DNA of 29,893 nt from Protostelium mycophagum (Eukaryota > Evosea > Variosea > Protosteliida > Protosteliaceae), in the NCBI GenBank assembly GCA_002081555.1, contig MZNV01002779.1:1-29893 (forward strand), written 5' to 3'. This document shows positions 1 to 11,600 of this stretch, piece by piece (position 1 is the stretch's first letter; every line of letters starts with the position of its first letter). The notes beneath the pieces are model-generated. The model did no database searches, had not been told where the DNA came from, and saw nothing but the letters and a program-made list of their open reading frames with translations. Both the position numbers and the translations under genes were made by a program.

Positions 1-2393
1 CTTGCAGTGGCAATTCTCCTGATTTAGGATTCAACATGGTTTTGCAAGTCTGGTTGGTGGTGTTGACCAATTTCACCTCTTTGTGTACAGAAGGGATCAT
101 CAGTGCACAGGCATACTTGTTGCCTGGACCTCTATCTATCATCCAGGATATTGTCAACAATCTGTATCTGCATACTACCCTTTTGCACATACTTAACAGA
201 CTTGTAACAATTGAAAACACAATAAACTCTATATTCCATGTTTTGTTTATTTTCCATATTTTTTTGTTGTGGTTGGCATCCCAACAACTCTGGTGTGTTT
301 TCCTTGCCAACCTCAGCTGGTGGCATGGTTATCTCCGCTGTCCCCTTGCTCATACAGTAAGCCATATCTCCAGTCAATGCGTCCTCTGTGGGGGTACAAC
401 ATTGTACCCTGGAATAACCCAACATTTTCCTGTACTGACTTGCCTGTTAACAAGCAATCTGCAGTTGCCATTGGAAGGATTGTTTATGTCAGAAACAATA
501 ATACATTTTCTTATATTTTTGCCTATCTCAGAAAATCTTGAATTTCCAAGGGCAATGCAATATTGTTGCTAATAAAGCACTTGAAGCGCAGAGTCCCAAA
601 ACAGGATGCGTCTTTGAGTTTTACCCTTTCTCTTTATTTTTGTTATCTCTTCTCCATTCCTCTTTGTGTAAGTAATTACACATTCTAATATCAACAGTGT
701 TGCAGTGCTCCTTGGCAGGGAGAGGTAAAAGAGTTTCTCTACATTCCATAGCCATCATCTTTATGTTGGACATGTTGTTGTTGCATTTGGAGTCTACTTG
801 TACAGTTATTGTACATTTGATCTTAGATGAGTTTGCTTTTTCATTGCCTCTCCAGTGGTATCCGCTCTTGGAGGTGTTGATATGTTGGACATGTTGTTGT
901 TGCATTTGGAGTCTACTTGTACAGTTATTGTACATTTGATCTTAGATGAGTTTGCTTTTTCATTGCCTCTCCAGTGGTATCCGCTCTTGGAGGTGTTGAT
1001 TTTAATGCCATGAAGTTGTCCACTAGTCTCATTCTGTCTATGATACCTTGTTGGATTGGGCTATTAGTGTCATGTTGTCAGAGGAGGCACTTTGCCACCA
1101 ATTGCGGTAGCAATAAGGTTCATTGACTTCTTGACATACAGGCACCCACTGACAGTGTACATTTGTGTACTTTATTCTGTTGTGGTATTTGCAGTTGTCC
1201 AAAAATGGTCTCACAAACCTTCATCTTTTTACAATACTGCGTGATGATCAGATCTTCAAATATTGTTTCTAGTGTTTATTATTTGGCCATAACGGTTGTT
1301 CCATGAACATGTGAATCATCCTAATTTCTGTATCATGCATTGTAAATGCACACACATAACTTTGCAAACTTTAATAAATAAACAACAATGTTGATTAAAA
1401 CATTGAAACAACTTGTGTTTATGTTGTCAATACCTGACAGTAACATAGCTGAAGGACAGGCAGACAACAAATCTGACAGTGACAGTTCAGACAACATGTT
1501 AAGAATATTTAATAAAATCTTGACTCTGATTTTCAAGATAGTGCAACTCCTATAATGAGCAAAGAAGATGACTGGAAACAACCCTATATCCCAGTGGCTT
1601 AATACAGCGTCTATTATGTAGAAAAGAGAGAGAATTGATCTAATTGCATTTCAGATTGGTCAGGCAAAGAGACACAGCCAATTCCACTTTTCTGTGCAAA
1701 TGGCCCTAGGTGTTCTTTTATGCCCAGGTAACTAGTTTATTATGATTAAATTGATTATTAATAATTAAACATAGCAACCTTAACAAGTGTAGAGCAACTC
1801 TTTTCTGCTGCCAGGCAGTAAGTCCAACAGAAGACATCATTCAGCAGCAAATACAACAAAGAACCTTGCAACTCTTGCGAATGGTTGCCCTTTATCAAAA
1901 AATAAAAGGGGAGCATGTTCAATTGTTTTGAAAATTTTTGGAACAAATCTAAACACATATTTCCTGTTTATGTTTTGTTTTGGTTGTGTTCATAAATAAT
2001 TTATGCTGTTTTGTTTTCATTTTGATAATTGTTCTGAACATGTTCTAAACATATTCTTATATCTTGTTGTTTTGTTACTCTTTTGTTGTGTCTTTGCAAA
2101 CAATGAAATTAGAATAGCAGTAAAATGGAAAACTGTTGTTTAGTTACTTTATAAGAGTTATTTTTTTAACAATGTTGTTTCTGATACCTGCTCTAAAAAT
2201 AATTAGCCACTCAGATTGGCCTTTTCCAGAAAAGACCCTTTTTTGGAATTTTTGGATCATGGCAGGTGACAAATATAGCGCATAACTACAGTTCAGAGTG
2301 GTGGAAGTCATTTGCATTTTCTCAGTTGCGAATCGAGGTCGTGTAGATCCCAGCCACTTACGTAAGAATTCGACTCATTCATCTGGCAAGAAA
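1..2393. other. Gene-poor AT-rich left flank, no gene recognised
   Basis: No exon chain with recognisable protein similarity was found on either strand. Open stretches exist on both strands between 36 and 935, but they overlap in antisense, have an unnatural composition and match no family I know. The segment contains one perfect 119-bp tandem duplication, described separately, and T-rich low-complexity sequence around 1960-2180. The last 100-200 bases probably hold the promoter and 5' leader of the CASTOR-like gene. It may be decayed repeat sequence, but I see no terminal repeats or transposase motif to prove this. Confidence 0.5.
762..999. repeat. Perfect tandem duplication, 2 x 119 bp
   Basis: The unit 762-880 is repeated directly at 881-999, and I see no mismatch between the copies. 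The period of 119 is not a multiple of three, so the duplication would not preserve a reading frame. This argues that the segment is non-coding, or that the duplication is a recent event or an assembly artefact. Confidence 0.9.
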
Positions 2394-3826
2394 ATGCAGA
2401 AGGGAGTGTTGGCCGTCTTGCCTTTTCGTTTATCCATCATTCATGTTCCAGACAAGGCTTCAATGCCTCTATTGGCCCATACGCTGCTGAAGATCTTTCT
2501 TTTTCCTCCCAAGTGAGCTTGAGGTTTCCTTTCAGACGATTTAATCATGTCTTGCAGAGGAGGATCGAGATTCTTTTCGCTAACTGAGACAGAAACAGAG
2601 GTGAAGCGACAAGATTAATGAAGCGACATCTAATTCTTAGGTTTCCTTCATAATGGATCAAGAGACATTGTCACTTTTCCCTCCTTGCAAGACGTTTTTT
2701 TTCGACAGCAGCGAGTCGGGAATTTCTAGGAGTCAGAGGACCTCCCTATCTCCTTTATTAGATTCGCAAGGGCTGATCTCACAGCTTTCTGGGCTCGAGG
2801 CAGTTGATACCTTTTGGCGGGCTGTACAGATATACGATGATTCTGCTGGAATGTGTAAGTTATCGAAAAGAGAAGTTGACTCTGTGTTTTGACGAACTGT
2901 AGCTTCAACCAATGTTTTGACTGCCTTATCTAAACCCCTCGCCGCTGCAGGAATATCTATATTTAATCTGAGCACTTATGAATCCGATTATGTCCTGGTG
3001 AGACTATATCAACAATTCACAAATAGATTCTCTCACATTAATATACATCATAAATATATAGTCTATTACTAATATAAATGAGATGCCAGAAGATTGCATT
3101 TATGACGCTTTAGAAATTATTCAAAAAGAATTTGAAATTCTTACGGATGGGCTTGAAGAACTCCGCGCACAATTACCAAGAGAACCTACTCAGGAGAAAG
3201 TAAAAGTGAGCTCTCATTGCACAAGGATCATATTGATCGGTATTTAGACTTCTGGAGATAATAGAGTATACAGATTGACTTCTCCATCTGGAGATTTACA
3301 TTTAGTTGGTATACAAAAACACATGTTGCAGCAAGTGGGAGCTTATATTCTGAAACTGCTTCTATTCCCCCCGAGGTTTATTATTGTAACAACACCATGA
3401 AATAACAAGATCAGTGAGAAGAGATTCTTGAGTTACACGGAGACAGAAGATGAGATATCTATGATGTTAGATGTTGAATCATTAAACATCCTCCCAGAAG
3501 ATGTATTGAAGAATTCTGACGACACATGGCAATATCTAAAAGTGAATGACGGCCCTCTTGGATTCAGTGAGTAGTGATATCCACACATGACATTCATTTT
3601 TCTTTTGTAATATAAAAACAGCCGCCACGGGAATAGTGAGTTCTCTTGCAGACACACTGAGCAGTGCTGGTGTATCAATATTTTACATTAGCACATTTGA
3701 GACAGATTATGTTCTGGTAAGAGTCTTAACTTATATTAACCCTAATATTCTCAGATCACCAAACAAGACACAGACACCGCCGTGAAATGTTTGCGAGAGC
3801 AGAAAGATAAATTTACATTTGGTTGA
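2394..3826 (+). CDS. CASTOR-like cytosolic arginine sensor of the mTORC1 pathway
   Basis: Nine exons give 346 aa: 2394-2512, 2558-2600, 2641-2854, 2903-2997, 3083-3205, 3248-3375, 3415-3566, 3622-3716, 3755-3826. Human CASTOR1 is 329 aa. CASTOR proteins bind arginine between tandem ACT domains and release GATOR2, so that mTORC1 is activated. Conserved stretches are RFFSLTETE (exon 2), GISIFNLSTYESDYVL (exon 4), VNDGPLGF (exon 7) and GVSIFYISTFETDYVL (exon 8). By alignment from memory, the human arginine contacts S111 and D304 correspond to Ser144 and Asp320 here. The GATOR2-contact patch around Y118-D121 is kept as Tyr151 and Asp154, with Glu152 in place of Gln. The start is the first ATG in frame with the N-terminal strand. 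The paralogue (CASTOR1 or CASTOR2) cannot be assigned, and arginine binding is inferred. Confidence 0.88.
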
Positions 3827-4296
3827 TGACGCCTGTTGTTCACATCCATAGAATGATCACCAAGTTAAAAAATGAAGAAAAAAATGTTGTGGATGTCCAT
3901 AGAAACGATTTCGATAGGCTTCCGCAAATTGCCAGGAGGTTTCGCACAAAATTTGAGATTTAATAACGCAAACCGTGAATCGCGCGCTAAGAAACGCGCT
4001 TGAAGTATGTTAGGTGTCCAAAATTATCCACTGATCATGAACAAAATCAAACAACGCTCGAATTTCTCAGCAAAAGGGGTGGAGGTCTTTGGAGAGGCCT
4101 CGAAACAGAAAACGATTGACCAAAAGACATCACAGGTTTGATCGCATCATCCCAACATAACACCACGCACGACACGACGACGAATCAGTTAGAATCATCT
4201 TTAAGACTCTGGAAGAGCGGTTCAGAAGACGAAAACAAATTGGAATCAGAGCAACAATTCAACATTAGTCACACCCAATTCCAGAAGAAATCTCAA
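3827..4296. other. Intergenic region between the CASTOR-like gene and the next + strand gene
   Basis: This 470-bp stretch holds no convincing exon. A 35-codon open frame begins at the ATG near 3853, but it has no recognisable similarity. The right part (4138-4296) is open in the frame of the downstream gene without an ATG before 4297, so it may be 5' leader. No clear core promoter motif stands out. Confidence 0.5.
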
Positions 4297-5743
4297 ATGG
4301 CCACCACTATAGATCACAATTACCTCTTTCATGAGACTGACAGAGAGGGAAACCAAGAGGGACGAGTTCAGACACAACACCAAGGGAAGAGAAAGAGAGA
4401 AGAAGGTACTCTCAAGTTGTTTTTGACGACAATTGTCTGATATGAAACAGAAAGCTGGGCTCAGTTCATGGAAACCATACAAAATCCAACACAAACTTCT
4501 TATGGTCAGACAACCTCTGTTCCTTTGCCTGTTTATGGGCAGCTACAACCACCAATCAATACTCTTGGCTATGCAAACACCAACAACATGCCATTTCCTC
4601 AGACCAACAATACTTACTCCTTTTCTGAGCCCTACTACTCTCCCACCCCCTCAGCAAACAACAGACAGAAATACGACTCCAATCTTGTCTTTGAGGATGC
4701 CCAGAATAATATGGGACAGATTGGGTCCTCTTGGTCCTTCATGAATAACTTTGGGACACCGTATGAGTTTAAAACACCGAATTACCTGCCTTACTATACC
4801 GCCAAGTACGATACAAGCAACACTTGTGCAGAATCGGGAAACACTACAAACGGCTCAACGGTACTCTCCGCGCCTGGTCTCCCTCCTATCATCACCCCAG
4901 ATGAACCAGAGGAGGTACACTCCGATGATGACCTCAGTAACAGAGTGAAGAGGTCACAATCAGATCTAGAAAGGTTCTCTCATTTACCAGAGGCACTACA
5001 ACCGGTCATCTTGTTTCGAAACCTCTTCCACACAGCAACCTGCACTCTTCAAGGCTATCCAATGGGATCCACTGGTATATATTTATATCTTATATTCATA
5101 TCGATTAATCAATAACAGACGGATATCGCGTGTATATAGAAGAGAATGTGGGGTATTCTGGTAATGCCACGAGGTTCAAGGTAAAATAAATAAATATATT
5201 ATGGAGAATTGAAGTAGAATATAGCGTAACCCCGATATGAATGAGAAGGCATTCATATTATCTGTTACTCTCACAGATCCAAACGGTAACTCCGTATCAC
5301 AATGCAAGACATGCAAAGAATACTATAACCACCAGAACTACTTTAAGGCGAGCCCGAGTGCTTTGGGACGTTTGATATTGGTCAAGAACAATGCCCCAAT
5401 CCGGATTGATAAGGACAGCTTCAAGGTAAGGTGCGACTCTATATATATATCTCAAGCGTTATAGATACAATTTAAGATCATGTGCGCTTGCAGCCATCAT
5501 CAAGTGGATTATTTTAACTGCTTTTTATCTCTGAAAAAGGCGGGGAATAATGGGGTGGTGTATACTTCCTCCGCCATCATATACGCCAAGCAGTGGAGGA
5601 AAAGTAAGCAAGCCAAGGAAGAGCTCACACTCTCACTTTTTCCTGCCCCTATCTACAATGACGGGAGTCTACAAGGAGGTCTACAAGGGGGTCTACAAGG
5701 TCTCAGTAACTCTCAGCCCTCCATTGCTGAAAATTCAGGATGA
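4297..5743 (+). CDS. Putative DNA-binding protein with a CxxC / CxCxHH core, Spt23/Mga2-like
   Basis: Five exons give 420 aa: 4297-4405, 4451-5074, 5119-5180, 5225-5425, 5477-5743. The first 200 residues are low-complexity and rich in Asn, Thr, Pro and Tyr, as in many activation regions. They are followed by an acidic Asp/Glu patch near residue 185. The conserved-looking core has LSVTLTDPNGN (277-287), a CKTC pair (Cys292, Cys295) and IMCACSHH (333-340), then a beta-rich stretch ending in a basic segment near 370. Fungal Spt23/Mga2 membrane-released transcription factors carry a comparable Cys pair followed by a CxCxHH motif, but I recall this from memory and the similarity is weak. The C-terminus has three Leu-Gln-Gly-type repeats (396-408). 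No membrane segment or ankyrin repeats are present. Another Ig-fold transcription factor class is possible. The gene model is firmer than the function. Confidence 0.6.
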
Positions 5744-5755
5744 GCTGTACAGAGG

Positions 5756-5761
5756 AATAAA
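5756..5761 (+). terminator. Poly(A) signal of the putative DNA-binding protein gene
   Basis: AATAAA lies 12 bases after the stop codon and 64 bases before the PIGQ start, so the whole 3' UTR must be very short. Confidence 0.5.
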
Positions 5762-5824
5762 AGATGAAGTTATATCATGTTGTTAGTGGTAATGATGGTT
5801 CTTTACAACTCGCCGGGATCCTAA

Positions 5825-8297
5825 ATGGATTCAGGATTCAGGATGGTCGAGGAGGAAGAGCCTCTGAAAATATTTTGGCCAGAGCATGCCACAGAATTGC
5901 CTTCTGGTCACATCGTGGGCTACTTTCAACAAGATGGAATTTGTGTGGCCACCGTAATACAGTCTCATCTGAAAGTGCGATCATCATTGGTGCTCGTCGA
6001 TCTGATCAATACAGGAAGAGAAATTGAATGACATTCTTAGACGTTATCATGTTCAGGTATTTCGCTTCTATTTGGGTAGAATGACAGTCTGTAGTTAAGC
6101 GAAAATGAAGGATCGCCCACCATCATTGGAAGATGGCATCACGAACACTCAAAAGATCATCATCATCTTGTGAGAGAGAATTTCATCGTAATGGAGAAGA
6201 ATTCTTCGAATCTTCCAACAGTCATGTAATTCCTGTATAACCTGTGAAATTAATGGACTCCTCATTATTGTAGAAGTCCAAACTCGTGTTCAAGTCAGAT
6301 CATCCTCTATACCCAACCAAGGAACAAACAATTTTTTGCCCCAGAATCAATTTCGTTCAGAAAGACAGGGGGTAAATCAAAGAGGGTGGTAGAGGATATG
6401 ACCGGCATCAATACTGTATTGGTCGGTGCTGTCAAAAAGATACAACAGAAGGAGGCACCTCTCGATTCCCGGATGTCTGATTTCTTCGCAATGGTGCGTA
6501 TATATTATTTATCTTTAATCCGTATTTAGGATCAATTTTAATCAATAATAGATGAATAAATCTGGTCATTTAGAGGATTTTATATTGGAGCAAATAGGTA
6601 TTCTTTGTTCATTATATATAATAATGATATTATTTGATAATAATGATATTTTTCAGGGATGAGTAGAGGGAAAGAAAAGACAGAAAGTTATCTCTTATTA
6701 TGGGATGATTTCTATTTCAAATTATTCTCATTGGGATTTTTGTTAATTCCAAATTTTCTGGAGAGAAGGTTGGACAGAAAAATTCCTGCGATGTGGTGGT
6801 CAGCCGTCCATTCACAGGTATTTATTCTTCTATTTATGATATTTTTATACCCTATCAAACAATTGATCTTGCAGGCGAGATGGCGTCACAAAACGATGAG
6901 ACGAGTCTTGAAAGATGCCAAGTCACTAAAAGATATGCCCCTTGATCACATAAAGAATAGATCTCTCTATATCAGGTATTTGAAATCCATATATTGTAAT
7001 GGGCTGAAGACATTAGCGTCTACAACCACATATGGCTCTGTTTCTTTGATGTAGTATTGGGAATAGTCATCACAACCTCGCTATATATATTTTCGAACCA
7101 AGTATTGTCGGAGCTGAAATATCTATTCCTCCGGTTTAATGAGATATTGAGGTTCTCTATTGAATGGTTCATGGGTGAACCTGGTGGTTTCAAGTTGAAC
7201 GAAGACTTGAGCAATTTCTTAGGAACGGCATTCATCTTTTACATCGAGGTGAGTACTCTTCAATCATTTTATTATTGTGTATGGTTTTATTCACAAGATT
7301 GTGAGGTGTGGAGCAGCTATCTACATATGCTAGTTAACTATCAAGATGCCGCTGTTCTTGGAATCGCTATTTTTGGCTTTTTTGGAGGATTTACAATGGC
7401 TCTGGCTGCTGCTCTTGATGTCATCTCTTTTCTCAGGTTTTCTGACATACTGCTTCTATTCATTCTAAAATACATAGTTTTCATGTTTCTTGTTTTTATG
7501 TGGTGACAGCGAGGTTGTATTTTCTACAATTAACCACACTTGGGTCATTATGGAGACTATTCAGAGGGAAAAAGCTCAACCCACTCAGAAGTAAATCATT
7601 TGATCCTATCTTTTATTAGCCTACCCACACATCATATATTCATTTCTATGTATATACATATATATATATATATATATACTGATCAATGACAGACCGAATC
7701 GACTCTTGCCATTTTGCGCTGGATCAACTATTGCTGGGAACTCTGTTGTTCACCTTGATATGTTTTCTTCTGCCAACAGTCATCGTCTACTATTTTTATT
7801 TTGTGATAGTGAGATTCCTTCTCTATTGCATAAGGGCTATCTTATCGAGTATGATAGAATTCATGAATTATGCCCCACTCTATGCTATCTACCTTCATTT
7901 CTTTCATAAGAATATTCTCACAGGTCAGTTATTTACATTCAGGAACATGATATTGATTGGCGATGATAGGAGGTGTGAGGTTTGAAGTAATCGTCCCTGA
8001 CAACAGCATAGAGAATATGACTTACCTCAAATTAAAGGTACATATTTACTTCAAAGTCGACATAAAAGACTGATTAAATGGACAGAGTAGAAGAGTACCT
8101 CTATCAATTTTGTTTCAAGAATTCAATGGGAAGATGTCAGAGTTATTGACAGTAAGGAAGTCTTTTATTTTCAATATTTAGCTGTTCAGATGTATTCACC
8201 TGGACGGACAATATTATACTATATAACAGGAGGCCCAGGGATAAAGCCAGTCCGCCACCTCCAAGAGAATTTAGAGATGTACACTCTCAAAGAATAA
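5825..8297 (+). CDS. PIGQ: PIG-Q/Gpi1, GPI-N-acetylglucosaminyltransferase subunit
   Basis: Fourteen exons give 600 aa: 5825-5974, 6015-6056, 6095-6225, 6274-6493, 6552-6597, 6657-6817, 6875-6975, 7017-7248, 7306-7436, 7478-7590, 7693-7923, 7970-8037, 8091-8151, 8182-8297. PIG-Q is a non-catalytic multi-pass subunit of the ER complex that transfers GlcNAc to phosphatidylinositol, the first step of GPI-anchor synthesis. Diagnostic stretches are [13 protein letters not shown] (exon 8), [17 protein letters not shown] (exon 10) and [18 protein letters not shown] (exon 11), all close to human PIGQ, with several hydrophobic helices after residue 280. The N-terminal part also follows the family ([17 protein letters not shown]). 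Met5825 and Met5843 are both in frame; the upstream one is used. The stop lies inside an AATAAA. Length fits yeast Gpi1 (609 aa); the long human tail is absent. Confidence 0.93.
7650..7679. repeat. TA-dinucleotide microsatellite in a PIGQ intron
   Basis: An alternating T/A run of about 28 bases sits just before the acceptor of PIGQ exon 11. It makes this intron, at 102 nt, longer than most in the gene. Confidence 0.85.
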
Positions 8298-8298
8298 A
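8293..8298 (+). terminator. Poly(A) signal overlapping the PIGQ stop codon
   Basis: AATAAA spans 8293-8298 and the TAA stop is 8295-8297, so the stop codon is embedded in the cleavage signal. Confidence 0.5.
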
Positions 8299-8614
8299 CC
8301 TTTTATGCCAAACTGCTTGGTGTGATCTGGTGCACATATTGCTCATAGAACAACCGAGCATGCTGTGCATGCACGTTGATGCGGAATAGTGTTGAACATT
8401 CGACACCTTGAAATAATCAATTAGTTTTTAGACAAAATTGGGGAAACATGTTCGAGGAGATGACACCGACAGAGAAGAGAAGAACAACATTGAATTGAAC
8501 ACAAGGGCATATAAGTCTGTCTATGACAGAATTGTGATAGAAGAGCTGTTTCAACCGGCAAGTTCAAATATTTGGGCCAGTTTATTTTTAGAATGCCACG
8601 AGCCCTCGTCAAAG
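8298..8614. other. Intergenic region PIGQ-CFAP70
   Basis: These 317 bp hold the PIGQ 3' end and the CFAP70 5' leader. The frame of CFAP70 exon 1 stays open leftward to about 8438 but contains no ATG before 8615. No other exon is evident. Confidence 0.5.
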
Positions 8615-11600
8615 ATGGAGGCACCTGACGAGTCGAATAAAGACGAGATCAACAATAATGGCACAACTACAGTACCCTCTACACCACCATTGCCAGGACA
8701 GATCGGAACACCCACAACCGATACAACAAGAGCCAAAAAAGTGGAGAGAGAGAAGAAAAAGAAGACAAGAAAAAAGAAGAGTGCTGAGAAGGAGGAGTCA
8801 AGACAACAATCAAGAGAAGCCAAGGAACGAGGAGACATTTCCACAACAATCGATCTAAGCAGTTTATCTGATGCGAAAAAGGTCTCAATCAGTGAGTGAC
8901 TCTCAGTGTTCATTGAGTCACACCTGCAGCTGTCAGCGTGACACAGGCGAGGAACTTATCTGCCAGTAAGGGTGATCCCAATCATTTAAATTCTGCTGTT
9001 CGTCTTGCTCTTCTGAATGAGCCAAGTGCTGAGGTAATGTAACATTATCAACTAACATTTTAAATTTATGTGTTTTAGTCAGAAATAATAAAGGAGACCA
9101 CTTCTCCTGCTTGGAATCTCACGAAGACTTTTGAACGTGAATTTACCGAGGTAAAATGGCAAGGTTTTAATTACGTACACTGAGAACATTATAGAACCTC
9201 ATGAATGATCTGCTGAATATTCCTTTAAAGATACAAGTGTTAGAAGGACTGGGCAATCACAGATCAGTGATAGCATCTGCGACTTTAGATTTATCTATTT
9301 TATTAGAGATGTCCAAAGTAACCGGTTGGTGAGCCTCGTCTTTATTTGTTAAACATAAATCAACAATCCTTGTTCAGTTACAAGCTGAGATGAAATTTCT
9401 CAGTATTTCAGGTTCCCTTTAGACATAGTTTCGTCAAAGTTAATGACAACCGCAAACAATGAAGACACAAGCAGAGGGTCACCCGAAGTGGAGATCTCTA
9501 TTTTGGTGTCAGAAGATTTATTGAAGCCCTTGGAACTACCAGACGTGAGGATAATGGATTTTTATGCCGGCTGTGCTTATGCTATCCCAGAAAAATGGTG
9601 AGGTTACTTTTTGGGAGGATATCTGAGATCTATTTGAAGGAGTGTACAGACGGACGCAAGCAATCATATTTTTAATTATTATTTGCAATCGGATAATCCA
9701 GACATAACATATCCGATCCGGGTGGTGGCCGAAGGCGGCGTTTGTGCTGTGCCTACAGAACAGGGTAAATCAAGAGATATTATATTTATTGCACATATTA
9801 TCTGGTCGATGATGATGGTTCAGAAAACATACCATTCACCGCCTCTGCTTCAACGGAACAGATCCAAGCATGGAAAGCTTCAGAGACATCTAAACCTTGC
9901 GTCCGGTGGGGGGAAAGAATTAGAAGGTTCATCAACGTGGCCACTGTACAGAAATGGCAAGACTCTCTTGGAAAAGGGGATCTATCCATCAATTTTGAGG
10001 TTACCGCTCTTTTGGTTTTGTCTGTTTGTAACATTCTTGACTGGTTCAGATATTTCGACAACTAAAAATACCGGTGGAGAAGGAGGTACCTCACAAGTAT
10101 CGCGGCAGTTTCAGTATCGACTTGCATCAATTGATCGAACCGGGGTCTATCAGCGTAACCGGTCGGTATCCTGTGACAACTTCCGCCAAAATACAAGAAA
10201 TAGAGGTATGTGATCCTTCGCTTCTGGAGTCTGAATTCTTCAAAATCACTCATGAGATGAAAAACCTCCCCCTTATCATATCACCCAGGAGCTCGAGGGT
10301 GCACTCCTTGCAAATTCCTTAGATGAGCGAAACAACACACAACAAACAGACGGTGAATCAACCAGAAGGCTTTTGGGCACTGCGACCAAAAAGTCGAGCA
10401 GGTAAATTTTTATCTGCTGACTCATCTTCTAAAAATAGCAGGTCATCAAAAGTGCGAAAGCCAAAAGATGCCATACAGCAGATCATGACTTTTGAATCTG
10501 GTTTGAGATGAATTTTAATACCCTCTTCTCATCTATTTAGATGAAGTTGAATCCCCTTATGAAGCCTCGAAAACATACATCACTGCTGCCGTCGCTTTCA
10601 ACAAGCCATTTTTCAACAAGCCATCCACACCGAGGGTAAATAAATATGAGTTTATTCTTGGATTGGTTACCAAATATAAATGATATTGAGTAGTATTGTT
10701 CACCAACAAACATTGACCATTGAACAGAGTACATTGAAAGTGTCAGATTTTATTCCAAGCAGACGCACCCTCCCTCGATACTACCAATTGAAAGAAGCAA
10801 CCGAAGAATACCACGATGAAATCAAGAAGATTGTGATGATGTTAGCTGAAGAATATAAGAAAATGTTTGGCGCTCAATTCTCGGATTTACAAACCATGGG
10901 AAGACTTGAACGGAAGAAAAAGTTCGTTTTTGATCTCAACCACAGTGGGAAATATTTCATATTTAAAGAAAAATTGAAAAAGTCTGTGGTCAGAATAGTC
11001 AAAGAGGTGAGGTTCCTCTGCTTTTATTGCTAAAAGTTATAGAAATTTCATAGAAATGCGTTTTCAACACGCGAAGAAATGGAGGAATTCTTGAGTGACC
11101 TCTATGTGTACCTGTCAGTTTTCAATTATTCTTTTCACAAATGTTCACGTTTACAGAATCGATGAATTGCACGTAACCATAGGACGACTCATACAATCCA
11201 AATCGGCGCCACCCAAAGTACCTGCGAGATTGCCTCACACAATGGAACCAGAGGTATGTTTTAAACAAGTGAGTCCGGGAGGTAATTTGAATAGATCATG
11301 AAAAGATTTGCACAAGAGGCTGAGATTTTGGGCCGAAATGACATTGCCTCGAAATACTATCAAGAGAGGATCGCCTCATGTCAATGGGAACCAGACCTTT
11401 GGTATGATTATGCGGAGTTTGCTTTGCGTCTGCAGAGTATTCCTCGGGCTGAGGAGGTATGCAACCGTTAAATCCATACCTGCACAAAATTAGATGGTCG
11501 ATTTTATATTCACAATAACAGTTGTTGGTGGAAGCCATATCGCTCAACGACCCAAGACATGCACCTTCCATGTTATTATATGGAATAATTAATCTGCAAT

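Noticed and set aside
36-935. Long open frames on both strands in the left flank, tested as transposase or orphan genes
   Set aside because: They overlap in antisense, show no catalytic or zinc-binding motif I recognise, and part of the region is a 119-bp duplication that breaks phase.
5225-5743. Assigning the Cys/His-core protein to the p53 family from its SFxxxxCAC-like stretch
   Set aside because: The zinc-ligand order, the following beta-rich segment and the lack of a p53 C-terminal helix and tetramer region do not fit; the Spt23/Mga2 likeness is closer, though still weak.
9034-10049. Separate small genes within the CFAP70 5' half
   Set aside because: All candidate frames are single exons whose phases chain into one CFAP70 reading frame.
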